DNA of 64,000 nucleotides from the NCBI RefSeq assembly GCF_035083965.1, contig NC_089726.1, positions 18,853,501 to 18,917,500 on the forward strand, written 5' to 3'. The notes under the pieces were generated by a model. The model did not search any database, had not been told where the DNA came from, and saw only the letters and a list, made by a program, of their open reading frames with translations. Both the position numbers and the translations under genes were made by a program. This DNA comes from Branchiostoma lanceolatum. Its lineage: Eukaryota > Chordata > Leptocardii > Amphioxiformes > Branchiostomatidae. Below, piece after piece: positions 20,469-29,961 of the stretch. The number at the start of each line of letters is the position of its first letter. Within the stretch, counting starts at the first letter, position 1.

Positions 20469-21583
20469 GTAAGTTTTCTTTACTGATCCTATTATAGTAA
20501 TATCAGGGTTTTTTCTAGAAAAATTAAACAAGAGGGAGCACACACATGCGAGGGAGCAGATTCTATGTATTTATGGAAGAATCCATTGCTGAGTGAAGTC
20601 TGTATGCTGGATATTAGGCTAAAATCTGAATTCAATAAGAGGGCTCTGGGCTGAAACAAGAGGGTGCAGCGCCCCTCTTTCCTGATTTAGATGAACCCCT
20701 GAATATGTACTATTAGTTAAAATACTCATTTCTTGCAAGGCAGCTTCCTTTGTATTAACGAGGAAGAAGAGATTTTCAAGTTTACAATTTTACTTCCATG
20801 GGCGTCTACATGTGCAAAAAGACCTTGTAAATTTTTTTATAGCTGTTTTGAGAACTTTGTCAGAATTCGTCCATTAGAATTTCAGTAGAGTTTAAAAACT
20901 GATAAAAACAATTAATATAAGAAAAAGTTTTGTTCTCGTAATCACTTGGATTTCAATCAATTTTACTTTAAGTTGTTGATGGATTTAAAGTCGTTAAGAT
21001 TTAAACTTGTTGATGTCAGTTTAGCCAAAGCCTAGCGACCCTCCCACTCAAACTGCAGTGGTGGTGTCATGTTACAATGACGTCACCACAGGAAATACCA
21101 ACAGACGTCACCACTGTTTGTTGTTGTTTGGAACTGGCCAACAACAACTACTGTAATCTGTCAGTTGGACTTAGGTTCTTTGCATCAATTTTGAACTTTT
21201 TTGCCCAGTTTGTTAGTGAATTTTGCACCTTCCCCCCAAAAAAACTTTCACCATGAAAACTTTGAATTGGCAAGTCATTCAGATAAATCTTTCAAATCTA
21301 TACATACATTGTATTTAAGTTGAATGTATTTTGCGTTTTCTGTATGTAACCTTAAGTAATTTGAACAACAGTGGAAGTTAAAGCTTTAGTTTTATTTGGT
21401 CACAATGGACATCATCCTATTATTTTTAAATAGCTCTATCCCTTTTTTGTTTTCCAGGCTGAGAAATGGGAGAACGGATTTGTCAAGAAGCTTCAACGCA
21501 AGGATGGCTGCTTTTATTACTACAACAGGGCACGGGAATGCTCTGATAAGGATGTCCCCAAGACCAAGCTCTACAACTACTAA
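20322..21583 (+). CDS. MEIG1: MEIG1 (meiosis expressed gene 1), two coding exons
   Basis: MEIG1 is a small protein. In mammals it works with PACRG in the manchette to build the sperm flagellum. Exons are 20322-20468 (preceded by non-coding exon sequence from 20308) and 21458-21583, phase 0, 90 aa. Key signature: [35 protein letters not shown] and, after the junction, [29 protein letters not shown]. The mammalian protein is 88 aa, so this is full length. The acceptor just before the start (TTTCCCCTCCAG) means that at least one upstream 5'UTR exon exists, perhaps near the 18.8-19.0 kb promoter. Identification rests on recognised family sequence. Confidence 0.93.
21458..21583 (+). CDS. MEIG1: MEIG1 coding exon 2
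   Basis: Acceptor TTTTGTTTTCCAG. 41 codons plus TAA, ending KTKLYNY as expected for MEIG1 C-termini. Confidence 0.93.
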   Translation, partial: AEKWENGFVKKLQRKDGCFYYYNRARECSDKDVPKTKLYNY

Positions 21584-22132
21584 AAACTTAGATATTAAGA
21601 GCATCTTATGGACAATGTTGTTGAGAGGCTGGTCCTTTGTCCGACTTGGAGCCTTCTGCAGTTTTTTTTTTATGCACGCGCTGTCGTCACAGAAAACCTC
21701 TGCACCTGTGGGCATCTTAACAAGAAGCCATGTGTTTCCCACTCTCTTGTTGACAAACTGTTGTGTTTATCTGTAACTACTTTTTTTAGGTTGACCACTT
21801 TATATGTGCTTAGCCTGGGGAACAGCCACTGGGATGTGGTTTATACATTGTAATGTCCACATCAGGGGACTGCTTATGGGCTATGTCTGATGTGTCTTAC
21901 ACCGTTGTTAGCAAGGGGTTGGCATTGGCACAGTGTGTTATAACCAATAATATCCTATGCAGGATTTATATCTGTGAAGTGGTCTTTTCTCAATGTTCAG
22001 TTCAGTATTAAATGTGCAGTGCTTTTTGTCGACTGCAAGAATGTAACAAATGACCTTAAAAGTGTTTGTACGTGTATTGAAGCACATACAGGATAGAATG
22101 GAGCTGTGATAGTATGTTATAAGGTAAAGTAA

Positions 22133-22288
22133 GGCCACACCGATTTAATTTCTTGGTTAACAGATTTTTATTTTCCAAAAAAAAATTTTAGAAAAAAAAA
22201 TCCTGAAAACTTTTTTGAATTTTTTTTTCTAAAATATTTTTTTTTGAAAATAAAACTCCGTTAACCAAGAAATTAAATTTGTGTGGCC
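22133..22288. mobile_element. Harbinger-like MITE, 156 bp
   Basis: Nearly palindromic element with termini GGCCACACCGATTTAATTTC and its complement, flanked by TAA on both sides. It sits in the presumed MEIG1 3'UTR. Related copies: 28469 onward, 35590-35765, 40459-40642, 41862-42328, 56345-56840. Confidence 0.8.
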
Positions 22289-22769
22289 TAAGGGCAATAT
22301 GTTCAGAAAGAAAAATGATACGGCATGATTTTCTCTTTGTGGTACAAGCTTAGCCAATCAGTGCATTGTACATTGTGGAATCAAATACTAGATACTACTA
22401 ATATTGCCAGAGATGAGCAAATGTGGATAATACTCATGAGGAAAAGATTTTTAAGAAATAACACCTATTTATTTGAAATCAAAGCATGTACAGTCAATAC
22501 TTTTAATTTGGTAACCAAAGAGCTTTCCCTGTACTATGCATCAAATCTCAACATCTATGCAACCTTTCTCCAATCTGCACTCGAAAAAAGAATAATTAAG
22601 TTTATACGTTTGAATTCTAATATGTACACGTTCACTTTTAAACAAAAGATCTATTTTGTATATCTTGTGATATGCTGAATGATTATCTAGTAGACCACTA
22701 TGAACTTTTGTTGTCTTTTGAATGTTGTTGTTTCAAAGTTATCATTCTGAGAACTTAAGGTGTCTTATA

Positions 22770-22775
22770 AATAAA
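22770..22775 (+). terminator. candidate poly(A) signal for MEIG1
   Basis: AATAAA about 1.2 kb past the MEIG1 stop, before the convergent TMEM115 transcript. Assignment is by position only. Confidence 0.4.
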
Positions 22776-22882
22776 CCTGTTCCAGAAAGTCAAGCAGTCT
22801 GAAATAATCTCTTATTTTCTGTACATTCACATTACACTTGAGCTTCAAATATTACTTTTGAATATATAGAAAAAAACACAAT

Positions 22883-22888
22883 TTTATT
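22883..22888 (-). terminator. candidate poly(A) signal for TMEM115
   Basis: AATAAA on the minus strand about 1 kb past the TMEM115 stop, only about 110 bp from the opposing MEIG1 signal. Confidence 0.4.
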
Positions 22889-23870
22889 TCAATACAATGC
22901 AATAGACCTCTCGCCAATTATGGCGTCCACAACAATATTTTCTACACATGGCAGGGGCATGTACCACAGCATTTCACATTAGAGGGGCAAAATGTAACAT
23001 CAAAGATGGCATACCTATATTGTAGCATAGGCTTATCATAGGCTGACAACAACCTGAACCTCACTTTGGTGCATGACCCAGAGCTGACCCCGCAAAATTC
23101 AAAATGGCTGCAGTAACTGGCAAGAGGTCTATTAGGCCAAGGAAAAAAAAAAGTATTCCAATCTACTGACCCTAATTTTCCTAGGGCTAACCAACAAAGT
23201 ACTAGTACAAAATGTAGGACCATGCAATGGCTATGAACTTACAAACGAACAAAACAACACAATGGTCTTTCTACTAAATTCTAGTTATATGGTTTAGCAA
23301 AGGCATCGTAACTGCCACTTCAAAGCAAATCACCTCTTTCTTGCAATCTGGCTTTTAATGTCATTTGTGCTGACTGCTTTGTGAGAGAGGTAAACATCTT
23401 AGCGGAGATACAAGTTAACAGTGCATGTTCTATAAACCTTTTTTTAGGAACCTAGTGGGTACAGTTCACAAGGAAAGAATACAAGTTGAACAATTCTTGA
23501 ATCAAAGTTCATGGAATGACGAACACTACTACAAAATACCTGGTATTCAGAAAATTTGCATACATACACAGAATGATGTCTAAATGAAAGGATATACGTC
23601 TAGATCACTTCCATATATATTAACTTATGGCCACCACCTCACTAGCTTTGGCATGACAAAAAAAAGTTGCACCCCTTTGATATCTGCAGCCCTAGTTTCT
23701 GCAAACAAGTCTTTTACTTGTCCTACAACTTACAACAAATTATACTTTGTGAAATGGTCATCCATTTCTATTGCTCCATCCCAAATATACATATAACATA
23801 ACTGCTGTGCAGTTTTTGCATTTCACATACATCACTATTATAACATTTCTCAAATATACAAATGTCTGCC

Positions 23871-24168
23871 TCAACTTGGGCCTTCTCCAGGTGGTGCTTT
23901 GTTGTCACCATTGTTAAAATTAGTCGGACCATTGGGCATATTAGCAGGGCTGTTTGCGGGCTCCGGACTAGCAGCTCGAGCTGGGGTCATGACTCGCGGG
24001 GAAGCGTGCGGACTTCTGTGAGGCGTCGGAACCTTTTTCTTGTCTTCCTCTATCTCTACGACAACGCTGTCGGCAGCGACCTCTTCCATCGCTGGCCAGT
24101 CCCCTTCCTCTTCTTCCGGCTGTTGCACCTTGCTCAGGCGTTCATTCAGTGCTTGCAGGGCTTTTTTC
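23871..24168 (-). CDS. TMEM115: TMEM115 coding exon 2
   Basis: Acceptor AACTACACAG, 99 codons including TGA. Cytosolic tail: a short helix KKALQALNERLSKVQQ, an acidic stretch EEEEGDWPAMEEV, then SPRVMTPARAASPEPANSP. Confidence 0.92.
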
Positions 24169-25898
24169 CTGTGTAGTTGGAAAAAAAAGGAGAATTTAGT
24201 TAAGACTTTGGCTCTATGGCAATGCTTGCCAGGACTTGTTCACTCTTAAACCCTTGCAACAAGACTAAAAAATGTAGAAACAAAGTATGAAAACAGAGAA
24301 CCGATAGCTTTATCATCTATCTTCCGCCAAAGGGAAGTGGCATGTTAAGATTTTTTTTAGATATAAGACTTTGGAGCTTAAATCAAACTGGATCATGTGT
24401 ATAAGCCAGTTCACGGTTTAAACTGCACATGATTCTACATGTAGCAGCAAGATGGATTGTGCGTATAATGTCAGATGTCCCCGTTCAAGGGTCAAGGTCA
24501 AATGTGAAGGCCTCAAACTTGTTCTTGCCGTGATCATGCTTGATACTATGTCCCCAACAGTCCGGACGTTTTTACATGTATGTCTCAGGAAAGTAATCTC
24601 GAACCAGTTTAGTTTAAATGAACTCAATGAACAGATGAGCTAATATTCCACTGGTCGTGGCAGGAAGACAGACGCTATGTACAGTATTTACATGTTCATT
24701 GTACCAGGGAAATTCCCCTAGCTCTTTTCGACAAGCACAATGCATATGAACAGTGGGCCATGGCTTAACGTCCCGTCCTAAGGACTGCGACCTTTTCTGG
24801 TAGCTTGCATGTTGGTTGAGCGACACTGCCGGGATCGAACCCGGGGCTCCTAGTTCCAGAGGTAAGATCGCTAACCACTGACTACGCACGTTACGTCTCA
24901 GGGGCTTTCCACTTTGACATATAACCCACAACTTAAACCGTGAATCAGCTCATTAACAAGTGTACCTGAGCCCCAGCAAACACCTTACACTGAGACTAAC
25001 ATGACCTCTCACCCTTCACCTCTCACCTTCTTCTCTCGGCGTCAGCGGGGTCGGTGCCGGGTAGACTGATGGTGATGGAGGATGGGGCGCCCACGTCGTA
25101 CCTCTTCACCGTCTTCTTACACACCTTTATCTTCACCAGTCCGCTGTACACCGTGTTTGCCAGTATTGCGATTGGAGCCTGCACGGACTCGGGGAAGAAC
25201 GTTGCGAAGGTGAAAACGTCGCCCATGTCTCCCTTCCCTTGGTTCCCGTGCCGTTGGTAGAAGCGTAGGTAGATCCAGCTGGACAGGATGCCCATGCCGG
25301 TCATCACGGGGTATGTCCCCGTCGTAAGGGTCGCCACCTTGAGCAAGATGGACCCGACCAGTAGTAGGAGTGGTACGTGTTTGACGCGTAGGTCGACGGC
25401 TGGTACTAGCACCTGGTCGGGTCTCGTCTGCTTCAAAGCCACGCAGACCCCGGCTGCAAAGCCGGTCAGTCCGTATATGTGGACTTCGAAGATATACGTG
25501 TCATCCGACGTGGCCATGTACACGAAAAGATAGAAGAACGCAGAGAATATACCGGTTACTATGGTAACCAGAGTCAGGAAGATGAGGAGTTCTAGAGCGC
25601 CCCATATTGGTTCCAGCAGTTTTCCCGCCACCACAACTGCCGTTATACTGATCGCAACGTGGAGTATTTGTGTCTCCAGTAAACCATGAGTCAGCAGAGT
25701 CCAGACTCTGAAGGTGGAAGGGATGAGAAATCCCGGGTTTATGCTCAACGGTTCGACAAGTTCGACTCCCAGGGAAACTAGGTAGCTCAGACAGACGACA
25801 GCGCACACGGCTTTCACTACAACGCTCGTGTTTGTCAGCGTCGTGACGAAATGCTGCCGCGCCACCGGCAGGTATCGGTTCACAAGAGCGTTCGACAT
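23871..25898 (-). CDS. TMEM115: TMEM115, Golgi rhomboid-like membrane protein, two coding exons
   Basis: TMEM115 is a multi-pass Golgi protein of rhomboid-like fold without protease activity. In mammals it associates with the COG complex and affects Golgi-to-ER transport. Exons on minus: 25898-25027 (872 nt) and 24168-23871 (298 nt including TGA), joined in phase 2; 389 aa (human about 351). Hydrophobic segments include VVVKAVCAVVCLSYLVSLGV and VAISITAVVVAGKLLEPIWG; the family block GALELLIFLTLV is present. The strongest family signature is KTVKRYDVGAPSSITISLPG just before the splice, then RKKALQALNERLSKV. The tail is acidic then Pro/Ser/Asn-rich and longer than in human. A frame extending further 5' to 25943 lacks an ATG, so 25898 is the start. 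Confidence 0.94.
24400..24960. mobile_element. possible MITE carrying a nested, inverted SINE
   Basis: AGCCAGTTCACGGTTTAAAC at the left resembles the complement of ACTTAAACCGTGAATCAGCT at the right. Between them lies an inverted copy (about 24594-24892) of the SINE at 4424. It lies in the TMEM115 intron. Confidence 0.55.
25027..25898 (-). CDS. TMEM115: TMEM115 coding exon 1
   Basis: 290 codons plus 2 nt, donor GAAG|GTGAGA. Contains all the membrane segments and the KRYDVGAPSSITISLPGTDP signature. Confidence 0.94.
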
Positions 25899-25979
25899 GC
25901 TCCTTTCCTCAGGAATACCGTAAAACTCAAGCTGGACGCCCAAAATCGAAAGATTTCCGTCTAAAACATCAAATCTCGG

Positions 25980-26320
25980 TTACCTGTCGGCCATCTTGGT
26001 GAAGTCGTGGCCATAATGACGTCATGACTAATAGCCTCCCTAGCAGACTCTTCGAGGGGTTTTAAATTTCGGACTTAAAATTTATTTTTTCTCATAAACA
26101 AATCAGTTCTATTGTGCTCGGTTTCTTGCCAATAGCTAAGGAGACTTTCCACTAGAATTTCTATGACAAGTACAATAGAATTGATACATTATCAGTTAAA
26201 AAGCAAATTATAGGACACTGAAATACCCTCACAGAGTCTGATAAGGAGGCTAATTAGGGCCTCGTTCTGAAGTTCGATCCCATCGTTCCAGAACAAGTAT
26301 GGCGGAAGGTGGAAGGTTGG
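25980..26320. promoter_or_regulatory. divergent promoter between TMEM115 and the MBD4-type gene
   Basis: About 320 bp between the TMEM115 5' end (minus) and a likely first exon of the MBD gene (plus). It holds a consensus CRE, TGACGTCA, at 26017-26024 and a YY1-like CCAAGATGGC in the TMEM115 sense (25990-25999). On the plus strand AAGTATGGCGGAAGGTGGAAG is followed by GTTGGT, a possible first-exon donor near 26316. No TATA box was noticed. Inferred from sequence only. Confidence 0.45.
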
Positions 26321-27205
26321 TGCGTCTTAGTTCTGCATTTTTCTGCAAAAATTAGCAAAACACTACCTCTTAACCAGTCTTATACCCCTTCAAAGTGACC
26401 CTGGGCATTCATAGAAGCGATATGATGTGTTAAAACTGAGCTGTGCGTCGTCTTTGGACGACATTTGGCCGGTAATGAGTATCAGATTTCATCCTAAGAA
26501 TCAAGAGTTGTTTTTATTTCCCGCGCGCGCGAGAGGGGCGTTAGGATATAATGTTCTTGTCTCAGCTAAATGTACGGCCTCCAGATTAAAATTTCATGAA
26601 CATTTGGCAATCGTACAGAATAACAGAGGTAGAAAAGAGTCAGTGTTGTGAAATAGTGGCTTACACTGTGTATTTTGAACACTTGGTAGCATCTTTTTAC
26701 AGTAGCCCCCGCCCCCCTCCCCATTGTATTGAGATGCATCATAATTACCTGAATACCGTCTTCGGGAAAGAAGGCATTCAGGCCGGTAGAAACCCAGTCT
26801 TCACTCCAGTTTTTATGTGTTGTACTAAAGCTTATGCATAACATACCAGTTTTGTACTGTAAGATCGTGTAAGACTGGACTCTAAAATTATGTTTCATGT
26901 ACAGGACCCCCATACTGTTTGATACTGTAAAACCGTTTATTATTGGGGTTGGTAATCTTAGCGGTTTGGATAAAAGCGAGTTCAATTCATAATTTTGATT
27001 TTAACAGTGGGAACAAACATCATTGTTAGTGATCAAACGTTTGCGATGATGAAATTTTAGTGGTTAACTAGTGACCGTTAAAATAGCTGAAATTAAGTTA
27101 CCGTTAACAGATCAAGAAGTACAATAAGTGTTGTGGGTCCTTTGACGTGCTCCTCAAACACGTGATCTGCTTTACTTGGGTCCCAAGGGAGAGGACGGGT
27201 AACAG

Positions 27206-27832
27206 GTCAACTCGCCCCAAGTCCAACTCGCCCCAAAAATTTACTACCAACTCGCCCCAAATTACGGCTTATCAAACTTGGTTTCATATGCATATATCCT
27301 ACTTCTAAATAATAATTGACATGCTAAGAAAGCCATGTGGCTCTAATTTCAACTTTCTCTTCTCTGGTCGGTATTTAACGGCGATGGATGCAGGAAGCGC
27401 CGGCGGGCCATGTTGCATGTCGGCCCGCCGGTTCACCGGGACCTGCGCCCGCTCACTGTAATCTCAAGCATGGCTGACTGCTGGTTCAAGTTATTATTCA
27501 AGTTCATACTCCAAGATGCTTAGTTTCCTAGCACATAGACCTCAGCAGTCTTTTGGATCGCCATGCTTGAGACTAGAGCTAGCGGCCGTGCACGGTGTCA
27601 TGGCGGGCCGACATGCCGACAGGGTCCGCCAGCGAATACCGATAGCGAGTTTGTTGCCGAAATACGTCAAAAAAAGTTAAATGAAAGTCAGAAGGTTTTA
27701 TTAGCATGTAAAGTAATATTTGTAAGTCGGATTCATGCATATAAAACCAGTATAAAAACAATTTTGATAAGTTCTAATTTGGGGCGAGTTGGTAGTAAAT
27801 AGTTGGGGCGAGCTGGACTTGGGGCGAGTTGA
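27206..27832. mobile_element. foldback transposon with CAACTCGCCCC iterations
   Basis: Each terminus has three copies of CAACTCGCCCC in about 75 bp, in mirror orientation, forming long inverted repeats. A GC-rich centre carries a further inverted block around GGCGGGCCGACATG and its complement. No coding frame. Confidence 0.75.
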
Positions 27833-28052
27833 CTAGGATTAAGAGGACGTCCCTAACCAAAGCTAGTTGAGGGAAGAAATTTGTGGAGTCACTGGAGTGT
27901 CTTTCCAAAGGGTGAAGAATTGGGGTCTGCTAGGGATTTGAATTCTAAGTCAACAACCCAAACTGCAAGACCACCTTATGCATTATAACATCTCATATAG
28001 ATGAACTCTCTTTATTATTACAAATCGTTTATGTATTGATCTTTTCTTCCAG

Positions 28053-28133
28053 GTTACCAAGGCAACAGTAAGCTGTGTTGCTGTACCTGAGTGATAACCT
28101 CCTGCAACAACCGTATAACTTAAAACTTCACAG
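28053..28133 (+). other. probable 5'UTR exon of the MBD4-type gene
   Basis: 81 bp bounded by a strong acceptor (TTTTCTTCCAG) and a consensus donor (TTCACAG|GTAAGA), with stops in all useful frames. It sits between the divergent promoter and the first coding exon, as expected for a non-coding leader exon. Confidence 0.6.
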
Positions 28134-28182
28134 GTAAGACATAATTGAGCAGCGTATCACCGTAAAAGAACACAACACACTT

Positions 28183-28310
28183 ATTGAGAAGAGTAGGAGT
28201 GTGCTTGGCCAAAAACGCGAGCCGTAGCAAAGCAGCATTGCACTACTAGCTAACGAAAAAGCATCATGCTTCGTCCTCAGTCTGAGGTTCGACCGCTTTA
28301 CCTTTTTACC
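28183..28310 (-). mobile_element. fragment of the 350-bp dispersed repeat (inverted)
   Basis: Complement of the 5' half of the repeat at 9472 and 17901 (GTGTGCTTGGCCAAAAACGC shared). Confidence 0.65.
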
Positions 28311-28466
28311 TTTATCATATCTTTGTTCCTTGGACCGTTCCTTGGCACTTGGACATGATAGTTTGATATGTTTCTGAGTCGTACCAGATTACAATGAAAA
28401 AGAAAAATAATTTAGCATAATATTTGCATTGGTATATTGTTTGGGCTGAATACTTATTCTTTAGAT

Positions 28467-28945
28467 TAGGCCACACTAGGGGTGGATACCGGTTTGGCTT
28501 AATAAGGTCCAAGTCCAAGTTTAGGTCTAGAGATTTAGGTCCAGGTCCGGACCTGAACCTGGACCTGATCCTGTCTACTAGTGTCCAGTTTATGTTTTGT
28601 TTTATTAGACCAATATCAAGCATAGAGAATTAATATTGACACGCACAACTATACAAGTTTCTTGGTGAGAAGACTTTGAAGATAAACCAGTGTTTGATAT
28701 TTGAATGTTGCACTTATTCTAAATGCCTTTTTTGTCAGAGGGGCGACTCAAAACACTTTTTATCAAACAAAATAGAAAAATATATTTGTACTTTGTTCAG
28801 GTTTTTTTGGACTCAGGTTTTAGGCTTTCAGGTTTTTTGGACTCGGTTCTTGGATGTTATAAAGGTCCGAATCAGGTCCAGCGAACCGGTATCCACCCCT
28901 AGGCCACACCAATTTAATTTCTTGGTTAACAGAATTTAAAAAAAA
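28467..28945. mobile_element. Harbinger-like MITE end, interrupted by the hAT-like element
   Basis: TTA-GGCCACAC at 28466-28476 resumes after the insertion as CAATTTAATTTCTTGGTTAA (28910 onward). The other terminus was not found, so this copy is truncated. Confidence 0.65.
28477..28901. mobile_element. hAT-like foldback element, 425 bp, exact 8-bp target duplication
   Basis: Termini TAGGGGTGGATACCGGTTT and AACCGGTATCCACCCCTA are inverted repeats. The flanks are GGCCACAC at 28469-28476 and again at 28902-28909. Eight-base duplications and a TAGGGGTG end are typical of hAT elements. The target is the terminus of a Harbinger-like MITE. Confidence 0.85.
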
Positions 28946-29863
28946 TGCTAGATTGGAAAATCAACATGAAAACAGAATCTCAGAGGAAATTTTGTACTTT
29001 GGTGCACACAGTTTCCGGGAGTAAACGGGGTCAGGTGCAAGTTTTCACCCCAGCCTTCTGTTTTCATGATATCCTCGTGCTTGTTGTGATCCTCTAGATC
29101 TGTAATTGCATGGTAATGGTTTGAAATGGCATTCTGAAATAATGCAACTTGGAGCCAATCAGAGCTCTTGTGCATATTTTACGGAGATATATATAGATAA
29201 ATTGTGTTTCCCTTGAACATTTTCAGACTAGTCCGCAGGGAAGCAATGGGATTAAACTGGAGGTAGTATAGGATGGATAAGGTCTCATACCTGGATTAGT
29301 CCGCGTGTACACTCCCAAAGAATCCAGGCAAAAAAATAACAGGGCATAGAAGGCGTGTGTTTAGGTGGATCATAAAGTGCCTTTTATCAGCCCCTCCTGA
29401 TATAAAAAGAATTTGAGATGAAAGCTTGTTTATTTCTGTCAGCATTAGGTAGGAAAGTTTCGTCATCCGAGCGATAGGTCGGACATGTACGCATTTTAGC
29501 ATGAGTGCTGCGTTAAGGCGCTGGCGGTACAACAGCGGCCTCGTGCGGATAGTTGCTACTTGCAGTTTAAAATGCGATAAATATCGTTGTTACGGTTAGA
29601 TTTGGGCGAATCTTTTTTTATTGCATGATGAACACATGTGCTTCCAACAGAAAGTATGCATCTAATCTTCAGAACAGTTGTTCGTTTTCTAGATTTGCAG
29701 TCATAAAGTTGCATATTTTAACATTGATTCCAATGGGATAGCCTAATTGCCGTGTGAGACCTTAGAAGTATTGCTGCGATTGATTTTGTTGTTTAGATGA
29801 CTCTACTTTCCTTTCTTTGCAGGCAATACATAGCATAGAAGAACAACCACTTCAGAAAACAAC

Positions 29864-29961
29864 ATGGCGTCCGAGACCCCCCTCCCCAAGGGGTGGACCA
29901 AGAAGGTGGTTCTACGTCAATCCGGTGCCACAGCTGGCAAGACCGACACTTATTTCTACAG
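29864..29961 (+). CDS. MBD4: MBD4-type gene coding exon 1 (MBD, first half)
   Basis: ATG at 29864 after acceptor CTTTCTTTGCAG (exon from 29823). 32 codons plus 2 nt, donor TACAG|GTAAAC. The intron splits the MBD, as it does in vertebrate MBD4 and MECP2 genes. Confidence 0.93.

Noticed and set aside
25899..25943. Extension of TMEM115 upstream of the chosen ATG
   Set aside because: The upstream frame has no ATG; homology with TMEM115 starts at about the chosen Met.
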